A stretch of DNA of 64,000 bases from Microvirga sp. (GCF_014699075.1 NZ_JACXAB010000005.1:307518-371517), one strand, 5' to 3'. Positions 18,606 to 27,429 are shown, numbered from the stretch's first letter. Numbers and translations are program-made. The notes: generated by a model from the letters alone, not told the origin.

Positions 18606-18816
18606 GGGAGATCCTTGCAACTGCCGTCAGGACATCGCCCGTTCCTAGCGCATCGGGCGGAAAAGAGGACCCTGTTTTCCGCACCCTGTCTTGAACTAAA
18701 GGGTGTCCACAGCCGCGGCGAATGCTCAAGACGGCGGCTTGAGGCAGGGGCCGGACCCTCCTATAAGGCTTCATGAGCCGCCGCGCGCATGGCGGAATGA
18801 TCTGGAGATTGCCCGT

Positions 18817-19434
18817 ATGACGACCAGCGCCCCTTCGCTGTCTTCGCCCTCGACCCTCGTCGGCCTCCTCTGGCCGTCGCGGGATGATGCCCGCTTCGTT
18901 GCGCTCCGTGCCATCGTGCTGATGGTTGTCGGCACCGCGCTTCTCACCGTTTCCGCAAAGGTTCAGGTGCCGCTGCCTTACGTCCCGATGACGCTGCAGA
19001 CCCTAGTCGTGCTGATGATCGGCGCAACCTATGGCTGGCGCCTCGGGGGCGCGACCGTGGCTCTCTATCTGGCCGAGGGCGCCATGGGCATGCCGGTTTT
19101 CGCCAACACCCCTCCCTTGGCGGCTGGTATCGGCTACTTCATGAGCCCCACCGGCGGCTTCCTGTTCGGCTTCCTGGCCGCTGCTCTCGTGATGGGCTTC
19201 ATGGCCGAGCGCGGCTGGGACCGTTCGCTCCTGCGCGTTATCGTAATGATGAGCATCGGCCACGCGGTGATCTTCGCCTTCGGCCTGTCTCAGCTGTCCC
19301 TGGTGATGCCCTTCGCGAAGGCCTGGACGGTCGGCGCCGCCCCGTTCGTGGCCGCTACCATCGTCAAGACAGCCCTGGCCGTGGCCCTCATGCAGGCCGC
19401 CTGGTCCGTGACCCGTCGCGGTGGCAAGGCTTGA
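18817..19434 (+). CDS. bioY: biotin transporter BioY (ECF S-component)
   Basis: This 205-residue integral membrane protein has six spans and the BioY pattern: AKVQVPLPYVPMTLQT near residue 46, GATYGWRLGG, and GGFLFGFLAAA. BioY binds biotin and either works alone or with the ATPase/T-component modules BioM and BioN, which are not found nearby. The start is set at the ATG at 18817. A strong terminator follows. I see no obvious biotin-repressor site upstream. Confidence 0.94.
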   Translation: MTTSAPSLSSPSTLVGLLWPSRDDARFVALRAIVLMVVGTALLTVSAKVQVPLPYVPMTLQTLVVLMIGATYGWRLGGATVALYLAEGAMGMPVFANTPPLAAGIGYFMSPTGGFLFGFLAAALVMGFMAERGWDRSLLRVIVMMSIGHAVIFAFGLSQLSLVMPFAKAWTVGAAPFVAATIVKTALAVALMQAAWSVTRRGGKA

Positions 19435-19460
19435 TCCAGCCTTCAGGCAAGAGACTTCAG

Positions 19461-19490
19461 AGGCCGCCTCCGGGCGGCTTCTTCTTTTTC
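19461..19490 (+). terminator. intrinsic terminator after bioY
   Basis: A GCCGCC / GGCGGC stem with a four-base loop is followed by the T-rich tail TTCTTCTTTTT, 28 bases after the bioY stop. Confidence 0.85.
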
Positions 19491-19519
19491 AGGATTTAAG
19501 AGACTGGGATTGGTGGCGT

Positions 19520-19810
19520 TCAGCCGACCGAATGAACGAGCTTGAGCTTCGGACGAGCCTTGACGCTGCTGTGCAGGAAGGTGACGTCCACCCATTCCTC
19601 GTCGCCGCTGCCTTCCTCGATGCGGTAGCCCATCTGCTTGGCGATGGCCTGAACCTGGCTGAGGTTGGAGCGGGCGATCCAGCGCGAGAACTCAGGAGAA
19701 GCCTGGTCCATCAGAACGGCAATCATGCCGATCTCGACGCCCTGGTCGAAATCTTCGCTGCGGCCGGGAAAACGCAGCCGCAAGCCATCGTCGAGGTGAA
19801 TGTGTCTCAT
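19520..19810 (-). CDS. conserved hypothetical protein (96 aa)
   Basis: A small soluble protein starting MRHIHLDDGLRLRF. The ATG at 19810 is preceded by a G-rich sequence (CTTGGGGGC), while the longer frame upstream has a rare-codon, low-quality composition. The acidic C-terminal half contains EEWVDVTFLHS. No family is recognised. It is convergent with bioY, whose terminator lies between them. Confidence 0.65.
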   Translation of the reverse strand: MRHIHLDDGLRLRFPGRSEDFDQGVEIGMIAVLMDQASPEFSRWIARSNLSQVQAIAKQMGYRIEEGSGDEEWVDVTFLHSSVKARPKLKLVHSVG

Positions 19811-19960
19811 CACGGGAAGCCCCCAAGTCACCCTTTTCGGGCACCTTTTGCTTGAACTTACCAGGGAGTTGAGCCGGCTGAAAGGTGTCATGGCCGCGCA
19901 GGGAACCGCATCTGAGGCCGCTCATTAGCTTCGCACAGGCAGAACGACCGGAGGGCTCTC

Positions 19961-20656
19961 ATGGCCGAGCGCAGGATTACCGCCTTCTTCGACACCTATG
20001 AGGAGGCCGCACGGGCGGTGCAGCGGCTCGAGGCAGCCCGCATGCCGGATTTCGAGATCAGTCTCGTGTCCAACAACTTCAACGATGCCTACTCGCATCA
20101 TGCGTCGCAGTCTTTCGAGCCGGATGGATCCTCACATCCCTTCGCCGGAGCCACGGCGGCAGCCGGAACAGTCGCGGGAGCTGGCGCGGGTCTTCTGGCA
20201 GGCCTCGGAACGGTCGCCATTCCAGGCTTTGGACCGGTGATCGCAGCCGGCTGGATCGTCTCGACCTTGGTCGGTGCCGGTGCGGGCGCGGCGGTGGGTG
20301 GTCTTGCGGGTGCGCTGGCCGATGCCGGCCTCAGCGATGAGGAGGCGCATGCCTATGCGGACGGCGTGCGCCGCGGTGGGGCGCTCGTGACCGTGAAGGT
20401 CGATGACGCTCAGATGGACAGGGTGGTCAACATTCTCGATGACGAGGGTGAGGTCGAGTCGGGTGACGAGAAGAGGCGCCTCGACGAGGCGCCGGCTCCA
20501 CCCATCGGTGCCGCAGCCTCGACCACAACCGGGCTCATCACGGATCTGATGCCGATTCCGCTCGACGACAGCGACGAGGATGGGAACGACCACACGCTCC
20601 ATGTTGAGGTGGAGGACGAGCGCCTGCGTCGCCCCACCGGCACGAAACCTGAGTAG
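19961..20656 (+). CDS. general-stress-protein-17M-like glycine-rich protein
   Basis: In 231 residues, an N-terminal ferredoxin-like fold region (RRITAFFDTYEEAARAVQRLE) is followed by a Gly/Ala-rich hydrophobic hairpin (about 62-122) and a second regulatory-like repeat (GGALVTVKVDDAQMDRVVNIL). The tail is acidic. This arrangement is common in stress-induced proteins of rhizobia, and the glycine-rich part may insert into membranes. Its role is inferred only. It ends in a perfect palindrome shared with the convergent doxX-like gene. Confidence 0.75.
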   Translation: MAERRITAFFDTYEEAARAVQRLEAARMPDFEISLVSNNFNDAYSHHASQSFEPDGSSHPFAGATAAAGTVAGAGAGLLAGLGTVAIPGFGPVIAAGWIVSTLVGAGAGAAVGGLAGALADAGLSDEEAHAYADGVRRGGALVTVKVDDAQMDRVVNILDDEGEVESGDEKRRLDEAPAPPIGAAASTTTGLITDLMPIPLDDSDEDGNDHTLHVEVEDERLRRPTGTKPE

Positions 20657-20684
20657 GTGAGAGGCTGTAGCCTCTCACCTACTC
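20651..20684. terminator. perfect 16-bp palindrome between convergent genes
   Basis: The arms GAGTAGGTGAGAGGCT and its exact complement are separated by GT. The left arm includes the stop codon of the stress-protein gene, and the right arm ends 7 bases before the stop of the doxX-like gene. It probably acts as a bidirectional transcription stop, although T-runs are lacking. Confidence 0.65.
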
Positions 20685-20691
20685 AGTGGCA

Positions 20692-21090
20692 TCAAGCCTT
20701 GCGCAATGTGCGATCCAGGCTCCATGCACCGCCGCCGGCGGCAGCGAGGAACAGGAACACGAAGCAGTAGAGGATTGCAGCATCGCCGCCGTTCAACACG
20801 GGGTAGGGGCTGCGCGGCGCATGGGCGAGCCAATAGGCAAACGCCATCAGGCCGGAGAGGACGAACGCCACGGGCCGGACAAAGAGACCCGGGATCAGCA
20901 GCGCGCCGCCGACAAGCTCGAGCACACCGGCGATCCAGGGCAGGGTGAAAGCCGCCGGAGCAGGATTGGGAGAGGCAGGAAAGCCGAGGAGCTTCTGCGT
21001 TCCGTGTGCCATGAAGATGAGCGCTGCGACGATGCGCAGGATGCTGAGAAGGCGTGGCGCCCAAACGGTCTCGAGATGAGCTGTGTTCAT
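20692..21090 (-). CDS. DoxX family membrane protein
   Basis: This 132-residue protein has four hydrophobic spans and the DoxX signature LRIVAALIFMAHGTQKL near residues 18-34, with PWIAGVLELVGGALLIPGLFVRP. Members are small quinone- or redox-associated membrane proteins of mostly unknown role. GGAGA lies about 8 bases upstream of the ATG. It is transcribed alone. Confidence 0.88.
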   Translation of the reverse strand: MNTAHLETVWAPRLLSILRIVAALIFMAHGTQKLLGFPASPNPAPAAFTLPWIAGVLELVGGALLIPGLFVRPVAFVLSGLMAFAYWLAHAPRSPYPVLNGGDAAILYCFVFLFLAAAGGGAWSLDRTLRKA

Positions 21091-21293
21091 CGGTCAGTCT
21101 CCGGATTGTGGGGAGGGGCGATCGGCGGTGCCGATCAGCCGAGGAGGGAGCAACCGGATACAAGCTCAGGCGGACCGTTCCCAGCCCTTAAAGCAAAGCT
21201 TGCAGTAACGAATTGCTTACCACGTTCCGAAGAGCGTTTGATCCGTTCAGGTCTTGCGGCGTTTCTCCTATGCCAACAGAACAGGGGGCCTTC

Positions 21294-21365
21294 ATGACCA
21301 TCCTCGATCCGAAAACCGGGCAACTCGTCACCCTCGATCTCACGTCAAAGCCGCGCCGGGGCTGA
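21294..21365 (+). CDS. possible 23-residue peptide MTILDPKTGQLV...
   Basis: A short frame of 23 codons with a strong Shine-Dalgarno (AGGGGG, 5 bases before the ATG). The predicted peptide starts MTILDPKTGQLVTLDL and ends in a basic tail, a composition like short hypothetical proteins annotated in related rhizobia (from memory). The rest of the 610 bases between doxX and 21701 holds no recognisable gene. Confidence 0.4.
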   Translation: MTILDPKTGQLVTLDLTSKPRRG

Positions 21366-21700
21366 CAAAACCATTCGGAAATCTTTCCGATTTCACGGGA
21401 TCTTTTCAAAGAACCAACTGCTATTTTTCTCCCTCCATATTAATCGTCCCATCTCCTGAATTCTTGCAAAGCTTAATTATTTACTTTCACAAGCGGCCGC
21501 TCGTGCCCTGACGCACATCCTGGATGTGACATCTGTGGCTGATGGATGTGTGGGCCGGAACCCTTGGTTCGCAAAGGCATTGGCTAAAGGAATGGATTCA
21601 GCCGAGCGCCGGGCCCGCGAATTGCCAGGCTTGATAGCATAAGCAGTCGCGGCTTTGGCGTTCAGATTTTGAAGTGATAGAAAGAGTTGAGGAGCGTGAA

Positions 21701-22024
21701 ATGGCTCTGACAGGGCGTTTTAATCTGCGCAAGACTTGGACCGGGCGCATTGTATTGCAAGTCGAGGAAGAGGTCGCGGGTCTCTGGGGGCGCATGACGG
21801 GCAGGGCCAAGCTGCACCGCCGCTGGCGGGATGCCAATGTTCTGGATCTCGCTGCTCCCGAATTACGCAGCCTTGTCGACCTGCGCTTCCGCCCCCGCTA
21901 CATGCCCCAGACCAACGAGGTTCCGCAGGATTGGCCGAGGGCGCCACGCCAGCTCGAGGCCATACCGGCCCAGACCCTGCACTACGAGACCTATCAGGAA
22001 GACGGCCGCTTCTCGACGCATTAA
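21701..22024 (+). CDS. conserved hypothetical protein (107 aa)
   Basis: The ATG at 21701 is preceded by GAGGAG at ideal distance, so translation is likely. The product is basic in its first half (RRWRDANVLDL) and ends in a polar segment (LHYETYQEDGRFSTH). No membrane span or catalytic motif is visible. It is the last gene before the tRNA-Pro fragment that marks the left edge of the decayed element. Confidence 0.65.
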   Translation: MALTGRFNLRKTWTGRIVLQVEEEVAGLWGRMTGRAKLHRRWRDANVLDLAAPELRSLVDLRFRPRYMPQTNEVPQDWPRAPRQLEAIPAQTLHYETYQEDGRFSTH

Positions 22025-22119
22025 AGCATCAAAAGGCCGAGCCGAGCTCGATGGGCACAGCAGCCCCGGGCTTGGTTTGCCCGATGACCTATACGGAAAT
22101 GCTACCGTTGATTTTGCGG

Positions 22120-22182
22120 GAGAAGAATGGTCGGAGTGGCAGGATTTGAACCTGCGACCCCCACGTCCCGAACGCGGTGCGC
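22120..22182 (-). repeat. partial tRNA-Pro copy (candidate attachment site, left)
   Basis: Sixty-three bases match 27813-27875 with two differences and cover the 3' half of tRNA-Pro(CGG), including the T arm, anticodon arm and CCA end. The D-arm and 5' acceptor strand are missing. The two copies are in the same orientation and face each other as expected for integration at a tRNA 3' end. Beyond this copy, to 22482, I see no gene. Confidence 0.75.
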
Positions 22183-22482
22183 GACTGTGAAACCCCTTAT
22201 TTTCTGGTGTTTTTCAGTCGTGGCCGACGTCGAATGCTCACGTTCTGTCATCGTGAACCTGTCTACCGCTCATCATGCTTTTCTCACAATGTTATCAGCT
22301 GCTTGCCTTTGGAAATCGGCATGGTGGTGGCCATAGGTCCCATTGAGGGTCTCAACAGTCATTCCCAGATCAACACAAGGCAGCGCTCGGATTGTAAGAT
22401 TGAAGCCGCAAGTACTGCGTTAGCTTTGGTAAGGGTGTCCCGGCAAGATGATCGCGCGGGGCTTTTTGGTGGCCGTACCGGA

Positions 22483-22911
22483 TCAGTAGACATTAGGAGA
22501 ACGGGAAGGCCCGCCAAAACCGTTGTCGTCCCTGAACCCACGATCACGACCACGAGGCGGTGCATCGAAACGATCATCGTCTAGGAAGCCACGATCACGG
22601 CCATATCCGCGCGGAGGCCCACGACGGTCGCCGTCCCATCCTCTGCCACCGCGTGCCACAAAGGCGCAGCGCTTGGCTCTACCAGGTGCAGGATCGCCGA
22701 ACGCCCGGTTAGAACAGGGGATACCTCCTCCTCTGACAAAAACCTCAACGTTTCGTCCCTGACTGCCATAGATCACCCGTGTCGGGTAGGGAACACGGCA
22801 GAAGCCGCCTTCTTGGGCACAGGGGACCAGGTTCTGCGCTTGAGCCTCCGGTACCGCCCCAAACATAACACCGGCTGCAAGCACTGTTGTAGCGAATACC
22901 GCACGAAACAC
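22483..22911 (-). CDS. secreted protein with an EGG-Cys / FGDP-type domain
   Basis: The start is taken as the GTG at 22911, with GGAG upstream, directly before a signal peptide that ends near AEAQAQ. The mature region (about 24-80) has the pattern P-C-A-x-E-G-G-x-C...Y-G...V-R-G-G-x-x-C-S-N-x-x-F-G-D-P...C-A-F. I know this pattern from small domains attached to secreted carbohydrate-active enzymes in several bacteria. The last 60 residues are Arg/Gly/Asp-rich and low in complexity. A binding role in the envelope or outside the cell is inference. Confidence 0.6.
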   Translation of the reverse strand: MFRAVFATTVLAAGVMFGAVPEAQAQNLVPCAQEGGFCRVPYPTRVIYGSQGRNVEVFVRGGGIPCSNRAFGDPAPGRAKRCAFVARGGRGWDGDRRGPPRGYGRDRGFLDDDRFDAPPRGRDRGFRDDNGFGGPSRSPNVY

Positions 22912-23215
22912 GTCCGTTCTCCATACTGAGGACGCCAGCGTACGTCCCGTTTTATGAATGGCTCCGGAATACTCGGTTTGGCAAGGCTTAACCATCCTAC
23001 GCTCTTCAAGCCCCGCAAATCTTACACCCGAGACGATGGCTGTCATATGGTAGAGATCCGCCCTCACGAACACGTGGAGGAGAGCATAGCGGAGCGGATG
23101 GGGCTGATCCGCTAGTGGGTCGTCTGCCGTCGAATCTGGCATTCTGCTTGCACTTGTGATCTCGGCTGAGGAAGCGGTTGGCCGGTGCAGGCTCCGGAGC
23201 CGGCAACGCGATAGA

Positions 23216-23498
23216 TCTGCTCCTTCGCACAGCGCCGTCGCCGCTGTCGGCGTTTGCCGTTCCAGACGAACGGCGTCGGCTGGGCATTCCAGCTTCGTGC
23301 CGTCTGCTCGAACCAGCTCCCGATCTCGGCAGGACTATGCGGATGCTGCCGGGCGAGCGCGCGGCGCTTGAGCACGCGCTGGATCGACTCGGCCATGTTA
23401 AGCCAGCTGCCGCCCACGGGCGTGTACACCCGCATGATCCTGTGCGCGCACACCCACAGTACCAGCTCAGGTGTCTTGTGGCCGGTGGAGGCTGCGTC
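23216..23498 (-). pseudogene. IS630-type transposase fragment (C-terminal part)
   Basis: The frame reads [10 protein letters not shown]...[15 protein letters not shown]...[26 protein letters not shown]. This is the end of a DDE transposase of the IS630 type, with the SWLNMAE block that carries the last catalytic Glu. The upstream two thirds, including the first Asp motif, and the inverted ends are missing. It is a remnant inside the decayed element. Confidence 0.7.
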
Positions 23499-23620
23499 TC
23501 GAACAGTCCCGCAATGTGAGGGAACTGGCTTCTACCCGCGATTAGGTGGCGGCTATCCGCGCTGGCTGCGGACTTCCTGCAACTGCCTTACCGTTCCCAT
23601 AATCGCCTCAGCTAACAGCT

Positions 23621-23722
23621 CTATTGTGGGATGAGATCTACGATATACGGAGACAAGAGCAGTCCGACGCAAACGAGAGCCAGAAGGATATAGGTGAAGA
23701 GGCCTGGGATGTTTCCACTCAT
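23621..23722 (-). CDS. possible 33-residue single-span membrane peptide
   Basis: The ATG at 23722 opens a frame of 33 residues dominated by one hydrophobic stretch (about 8-28), preceded by AGGAG about 11 bases upstream. Such small membrane peptides are easily missed. Without homologues the call stays weak. Confidence 0.3.
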   Translation of the reverse strand: MSGNIPGLFTYILLALVCVGLLLSPYIVDLIPQ

Positions 23723-23881
23723 TTGGATTGCGTCTCCTGCGGCCGCAGCTGGCATCATCGCAGAGTTCCACCGGCTTTGACACCGCTAAAGGTGGACTTG
23801 GCCAGGTCTACTTCTTGGCTTTGCAGCCAGCGCGGTCTCTATGATCTCCTCGGCAAGCCGAGAGTTTCGGAAAAGGTGCCT

Positions 23882-24226
23882 TTATGGAACAGGCCTCCGA
23901 CGGGTCATGAACGCGGCAAATGCGGCTCCGAGGAGAGCGCCTGACGCCTTCACAATACCATCCGGAAGACGCCCATGGCGGCCTGGAACATGGTTTTGGG
24001 CGACTTCAAGAAGCCCGACAATCCCTATCAGCACCACAAGAATGTGGAGGCGGTGTTTCGGATAGCCGAGGCAGAACGCGACTCCAACAGCGGCAAATGC
24101 AGCAAACCGCTCCAAACTGACCGGAGCCGCAGTAACAGGCCGCAACCTAATCGGCGCAAGGGTGAAGACCGCAATAGCGCAGACGAGCAACCATGCGAGC
24201 CAGCGGAAGGATCCCGTAGGTGTCAT
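23882..24226 (-). CDS. VanZ-like family membrane protein
   Basis: In 114 residues, four hydrophobic spans appear together with the VanZ pattern: an N-terminal span ending LAPIRLRPV, then LERFAAFAAVGVAF, and E-V-A-Q-x-x-V-P-G-R-H-G-R-L-P-D, with the conserved acidic residue and the G-R-x-x-D motif. VanZ-like proteins occur widely in envelope and polysaccharide contexts with no agreed function. No strong Shine-Dalgarno is visible. Confidence 0.75.
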   Translation of the reverse strand: MTPTGSFRWLAWLLVCAIAVFTLAPIRLRPVTAAPVSLERFAAFAAVGVAFCLGYPKHRLHILVVLIGIVGLLEVAQNHVPGRHGRLPDGIVKASGALLGAAFAAFMTRRRPVP

Positions 24227-24436
24227 AATGAGCGGTTTAGCAGATTGCGCCCAGACTTATCATGTCTCTTTTGGGCTTCTAAAGTCGCGTATGGGGCGGT
24301 GCGATTCGCAAAAAGGGGTTGATGGAACGGGAGCTCACTTGCACTGGTTACGAGTCTCTTGCAGCTGCCGCATCGTCTCCATGATCTGCTCGGGAGGCGA
24401 AGAATTACGCGGAACCCCTTTTGCAATATGGCCGTG

Positions 24437-25678
24437 TCAGAAATCCCCGAACAGGAAATCTCCGGCTGTCAATTGGCTCTTTCTCACATCTTCCAGCACC
24501 AGCGATGGCAGGTCTTTGACGCTGGTGGGGAAGAAGTCGAACACCACGTCGTCCCCGAGCTGCTGGGCTCGCGCCATGATCTCCTCAAAGGTGTCATACT
24601 GGCCAGGCTCTCCAGCAAAGATGACCAACTTGTCAGTCCCGGGCCGGAAGTCCTTCACAGTTAGCCCGCCGAGGTTGTCCAGGGTGCCGAACGGGTTGCC
24701 CAGTGCGAAAATGTCGGCTCCTCGCCCGCCAGTCAGGATGGCATCAAAGCGGGCAAAGATGACGTCATCGCCCGAGCCGCCATCGCTGATCGAACGCTCC
24801 AACTCAAAGTTCTCGTCAAACTGCCCTGTCCCGGAGAAGATCACGTCATTGCCAGAGCCGCCAAAGACCTTGTCCACGCCGCCACCGGCATCCAGGATGT
24901 CCCTGCCGTCGTTGCCCCGGATCAGATCGTTGCCAAGGCCGCCCTCCACCCGGTCATCACCCGCGCCGCCCGAGATTGTGTCGTCCCCATAGTCGCCGCT
25001 CAGGAAGTCGGCTCCGCCTGCACCGCTGATCGTGTCATCGCTCACCCCGCCGAACAGCATGTCACGTTCACGCCCTCCTGAGATGCGGTCATCGCCCTGC
25101 TGGCCCCAGACGAAGGCTGCACCGCTCCTCACGCGGATGGTATCCTCCCCCAATCCGCCCCAGGCCAGAGACACGTCGCCCCGCAGCACCAGCCTGTCCT
25201 CGTTATTGGTGCCATAGACAAGGTTTGGGATCCCGCCTGCCGGACCCCAGGCACCGTAGACGAAGGCCGAGCGGTCATCGTCGTTGGTCAGCAGCGCCCC
25301 TCCATATTGCATCTGGTCCAGGCGAAGGGTCGGGCCATCCGGATCAGCGGAATGGAACAGGGTGGAGCGGAGTTGGTCGAGTGGCCGCTGGTCGTCACTT
25401 GATGACAGCAGCAGATCAGTGGTGAAGTCAGCCTGTGTCCAGTTCCCGGTGGCCGCCTGGTCGAAGAAGAACCCGACTTCCGAGAAATCCTGGGTCGACA
25501 GGTTGCGCTCCTCCGAGCCGCTTGCCCAGAGAGCCGCAATCGCGCCCGAGAGAGTCAGGCTTCCGGTGATCTTCTGCCTAGCCGTGTAGCCGAACGCTGC
25601 CGGATCGACGGTGATAAAGTCATTGGCGAATGGATCCTCAACCACCCCGTAGAAGGTGTAGGACGTCGGTGCAGGCAT
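24437..25678 (-). CDS. RTX-repeat calcium-binding protein
   Basis: This 413-residue protein starts MPAPTSYTFYGVVEDPF without a signal peptide. Between about residues 175 and 325 it holds many GGxGxDxI/L nonapeptides (for example GGAGDDRVEGGLGNDLI), which form calcium-loaded beta-rolls. The C-terminal ends in a hydrophobic acidic segment (LTAGDFLFGDF) like type I secretion signals. I therefore read it as a type I exported surface or extracellular protein of unknown activity. The N-terminal 150 residues are not recognised. No type I exporter lies beside it. Confidence 0.85.
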   Translation of the reverse strand: MPAPTSYTFYGVVEDPFANDFITVDPAAFGYTARQKITGSLTLSGAIAALWASGSEERNLSTQDFSEVGFFFDQAATGNWTQADFTTDLLLSSSDDQRPLDQLRSTLFHSADPDGPTLRLDQMQYGGALLTNDDDRSAFVYGAWGPAGGIPNLVYGTNNEDRLVLRGDVSLAWGGLGEDTIRVRSGAAFVWGQQGDDRISGGRERDMLFGGVSDDTISGAGGADFLSGDYGDDTISGGAGDDRVEGGLGNDLIRGNDGRDILDAGGGVDKVFGGSGNDVIFSGTGQFDENFELERSISDGGSGDDVIFARFDAILTGGRGADIFALGNPFGTLDNLGGLTVKDFRPGTDKLVIFAGEPGQYDTFEEIMARAQQLGDDVVFDFFPTSVKDLPSLVLEDVRKSQLTAGDFLFGDF

Positions 25679-25836
25679 GATCGCCTCCCGTGCAGGTGTC
25701 CCAGCCCCACCACAGCATCATACCGTATGGCCGATCCTGTGTCCCTTCATCTCTATGGAGGCTCACAGGCTCCGCTTCAGCTTCGCGCGCAGTGATCGCG
25801 ATGTCGACTTGCGCGAAATGCGCCTTATGGAGTCCG

Positions 25837-25911
25837 TCATTCCTCAGACCAGGTGCTGACGGGTTGGCCGGTGAGTTCGGAGATGGCGGTGGTGTCGCGG
25901 GAGTAGGTCAT
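25837..25911 (-). pseudogene. second relic of the MTYSRDTTAIS-type gene
   Basis: The ATG at 25911 (GGGAG just upstream) opens MTYSRDTTAISELTGQPVST and reaches a stop after 24 residues. Its first 39 bases match the relic at 430-525 with four differences. In the intact relatives I recall, the peptide continues with a W-x-E-x-W-R segment for about 60 more residues. The remaining bases between 25679 and 25958 show no gene. Confidence 0.35.
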
Positions 25912-25958
25912 ATCTCCCGATGCCACAGACTGGATCAATTTACAGTTTACGTGGCGGC

Positions 25959-26195
25959 TTACCGGTAGCTATCGGCAGCCTGGGACGATTGGAATGGATC
26001 GACATCGGTTGGTCGATCCTTGTTCACCTGCCCCTCGCCGGAGGATCTCACGTAAATCAAGACAGCGACGAAGAGGGCGAACAAGCTGCCGATGAAGGGC
26101 ATGCTGATAACGGCGATGACCGCACCATAGGGCCAGAGCAGGGCGCAGCCGATAAGGCCGCCGATCAAAGCCGCCACAGGATAAACGATCACCAT
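25959..26195 (-). CDS. small two-span membrane protein (78 aa)
   Basis: Two hydrophobic segments (about residues 2-20 and 25-52) are followed by a polar tail containing RSSGEGQVNKD. The ATG at 26195 begins right at the first span. The family is not recognised. It lies inside the decayed element between relics, so it may itself be non-functional. Confidence 0.45.
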   Translation of the reverse strand: MVIVYPVAALIGGLIGCALLWPYGAVIAVISMPFIGSLFALFVAVLIYVRSSGEGQVNKDRPTDVDPFQSSQAADSYR

Positions 26196-26335
26196 GCTGT
26201 ATCTCGCCTTAGGAGGTACTCCCGTCGCACCATACAACACTTTGCGGCGCAGGGAAGTTCAATGGCCTGGGCTCAAAAAAACAGGTCATGGGGAGGGTAT
26301 AGCGGGGAAGGGTGAAGAAAGTTGGTAGAGTGGCA

Positions 26336-26851
26336 TTAGTTCGCTGCGATACGCTCAAGCGCGGTTATCGCTGTTCTGATTTCACGAGCGGTATTTCGGT
26401 ACATGACGATAACGTTTCCCGCGGTGCCTTCCGGCATATGGATCAACCGCTCCTCGGACGAAAGGTGAGTGTGTACCCGTCCCCTCCATCAAGACCAGGT
26501 TTTGGCCATACTGCTCAATCATGAGATATGAGGTAAGCACCAGCTGAATAGTATCGGATTCGAATAGTCCAAGTCTAGAAACCAAGTCAGGCATTACTCT
26601 GATCGAATGCTTAGGGTCTGGCATGTAGTAGTCCGACGGAGTGCTTCCTAAGTGATCAGAATTATCTTTGAATACTAGCTCAGCTTGTAGCGCGGCGGCT
26701 ACTGATCGTGCCTCGTGGGCGCGTAGTCGATCGTCACGCTTCCGGTTCAAATGTGCATTGAAGAGCGCGCCACTAAGCCAATCGACGATCCAGTCAATGT
26801 CCCCAAGAATGAGGCCGCGCCACTTGAAAGGTTATTTATCCACGCCAGCAT
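26336..26851 (-). pseudogene. twice-frameshifted membrane-anchored hypothetical gene
   Basis: Three reading frames join into one plausible protein. The ATG at 26851 (GGGGG upstream) opens MLAWINNLSSGAASFLGTLTG with one membrane span. The sequence then shifts to LFNAHLNRKRDDRLRAHEARSVAAAL (from about 26770) and shifts again to MPEGTAGNVIVMYRNTAREI, ending at the stop at 26336. The pieces follow one another in the order I expect from intact alphaproteobacterial proteins of about 170 residues. Two indels break the gene. Confidence 0.6.
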
Positions 26852-26932
26852 CGCTGCCCCCACCTAACTTTGAATTATCTTAGGTTTCAGTGACGTTCAA
26901 CTTACTCCCCTCCCTGTCCAAGAGAGCGGCGG

Positions 26933-27301
26933 TCAGATCCGCGACTTCCGCCAGCCGGCCTGACGGGCAGCCTGCTCCGAGCAGAACCATCTCTCGCCAC
27001 TGAGCCAGTTAATCCGCGTTTGCCAGTAATACTCCTGGCCGGGCACGTGATAGATCTTCTCACGGGTATTGAAGCTGATGTTGGCTTTCACGTTGCACCC
27101 GACCAGCGGCGGCCCAAGCTCAAGGCCGATGAAGCCTGCCAGAAGAGAACCTCCGAGGACTACTGGGAGCCATGAACGCCAGCGCTTCCGCTGACCGCCA
27201 CGCGGTGGCCCCATGTACAGCGGCCATTGCCTATGAGGGGACCTGCTCCTTGGCGGCGGCCGCTCCGGCCGACGTATGCCCAATTGAACGATTTGCCCCA
27301 T
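26933..27301 (-). CDS. membrane-anchored protein with a C-terminal CxVKxN ('sunset'-like) domain
   Basis: The ATG at 27301 has GAGGG five bases upstream and is preferred over the GTG at 27322. The 122-residue product has a basic, Arg-rich N-terminus, a membrane span (about 45-62) and a C-terminal block. That block has C-N-V-K-A-N-I...IYHVPGQEYYWQTRI...ERWFCSEQAARQAGWR, the pattern seen at the end of ExoI-like and nuclease-associated proteins of rhizobia. Its role is unknown. The last domain should lie outside the membrane. Confidence 0.7.
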   Translation of the reverse strand: MGQIVQLGIRRPERPPPRSRSPHRQWPLYMGPPRGGQRKRWRSWLPVVLGGSLLAGFIGLELGPPLVGCNVKANISFNTREKIYHVPGQEYYWQTRINWLSGERWFCSEQAARQAGWRKSRI

Positions 27302-27429
27302 TGCTGCCCTCGAGCCCGGCACACCTATGGTCGAAGGATCAAGCCTGAGGTGGGAAATGTCACCTAGGCTTGATGGCCTAGTCGATGGAGCTCACTCCTC
27401 TCCTCTGGAAGAGAAGCAGGAGGAGGGCA

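Noticed and set aside
18648..18700. Biotin-repressor or riboswitch site before bioY
   Set aside because: The sequence is a short palindromic repeat (GCGGAAAA...TTTTCCGC) of the common intergenic type.
22127..22182. Frame reading VGVAGFEPATPTSRT on the + strand, and the same near 27820
   Set aside because: This is the well-known artefact of translating the reverse strand of a tRNA gene; both positions are tRNA-Pro sequence.
24327..24436. Frame after the RTX stop ending METMRQLQETRNQCK, similar to a frame near 23590
   Set aside because: It is only the read-through of the RTX gene; similarity to the other short segment is partial and neither has a start signal.
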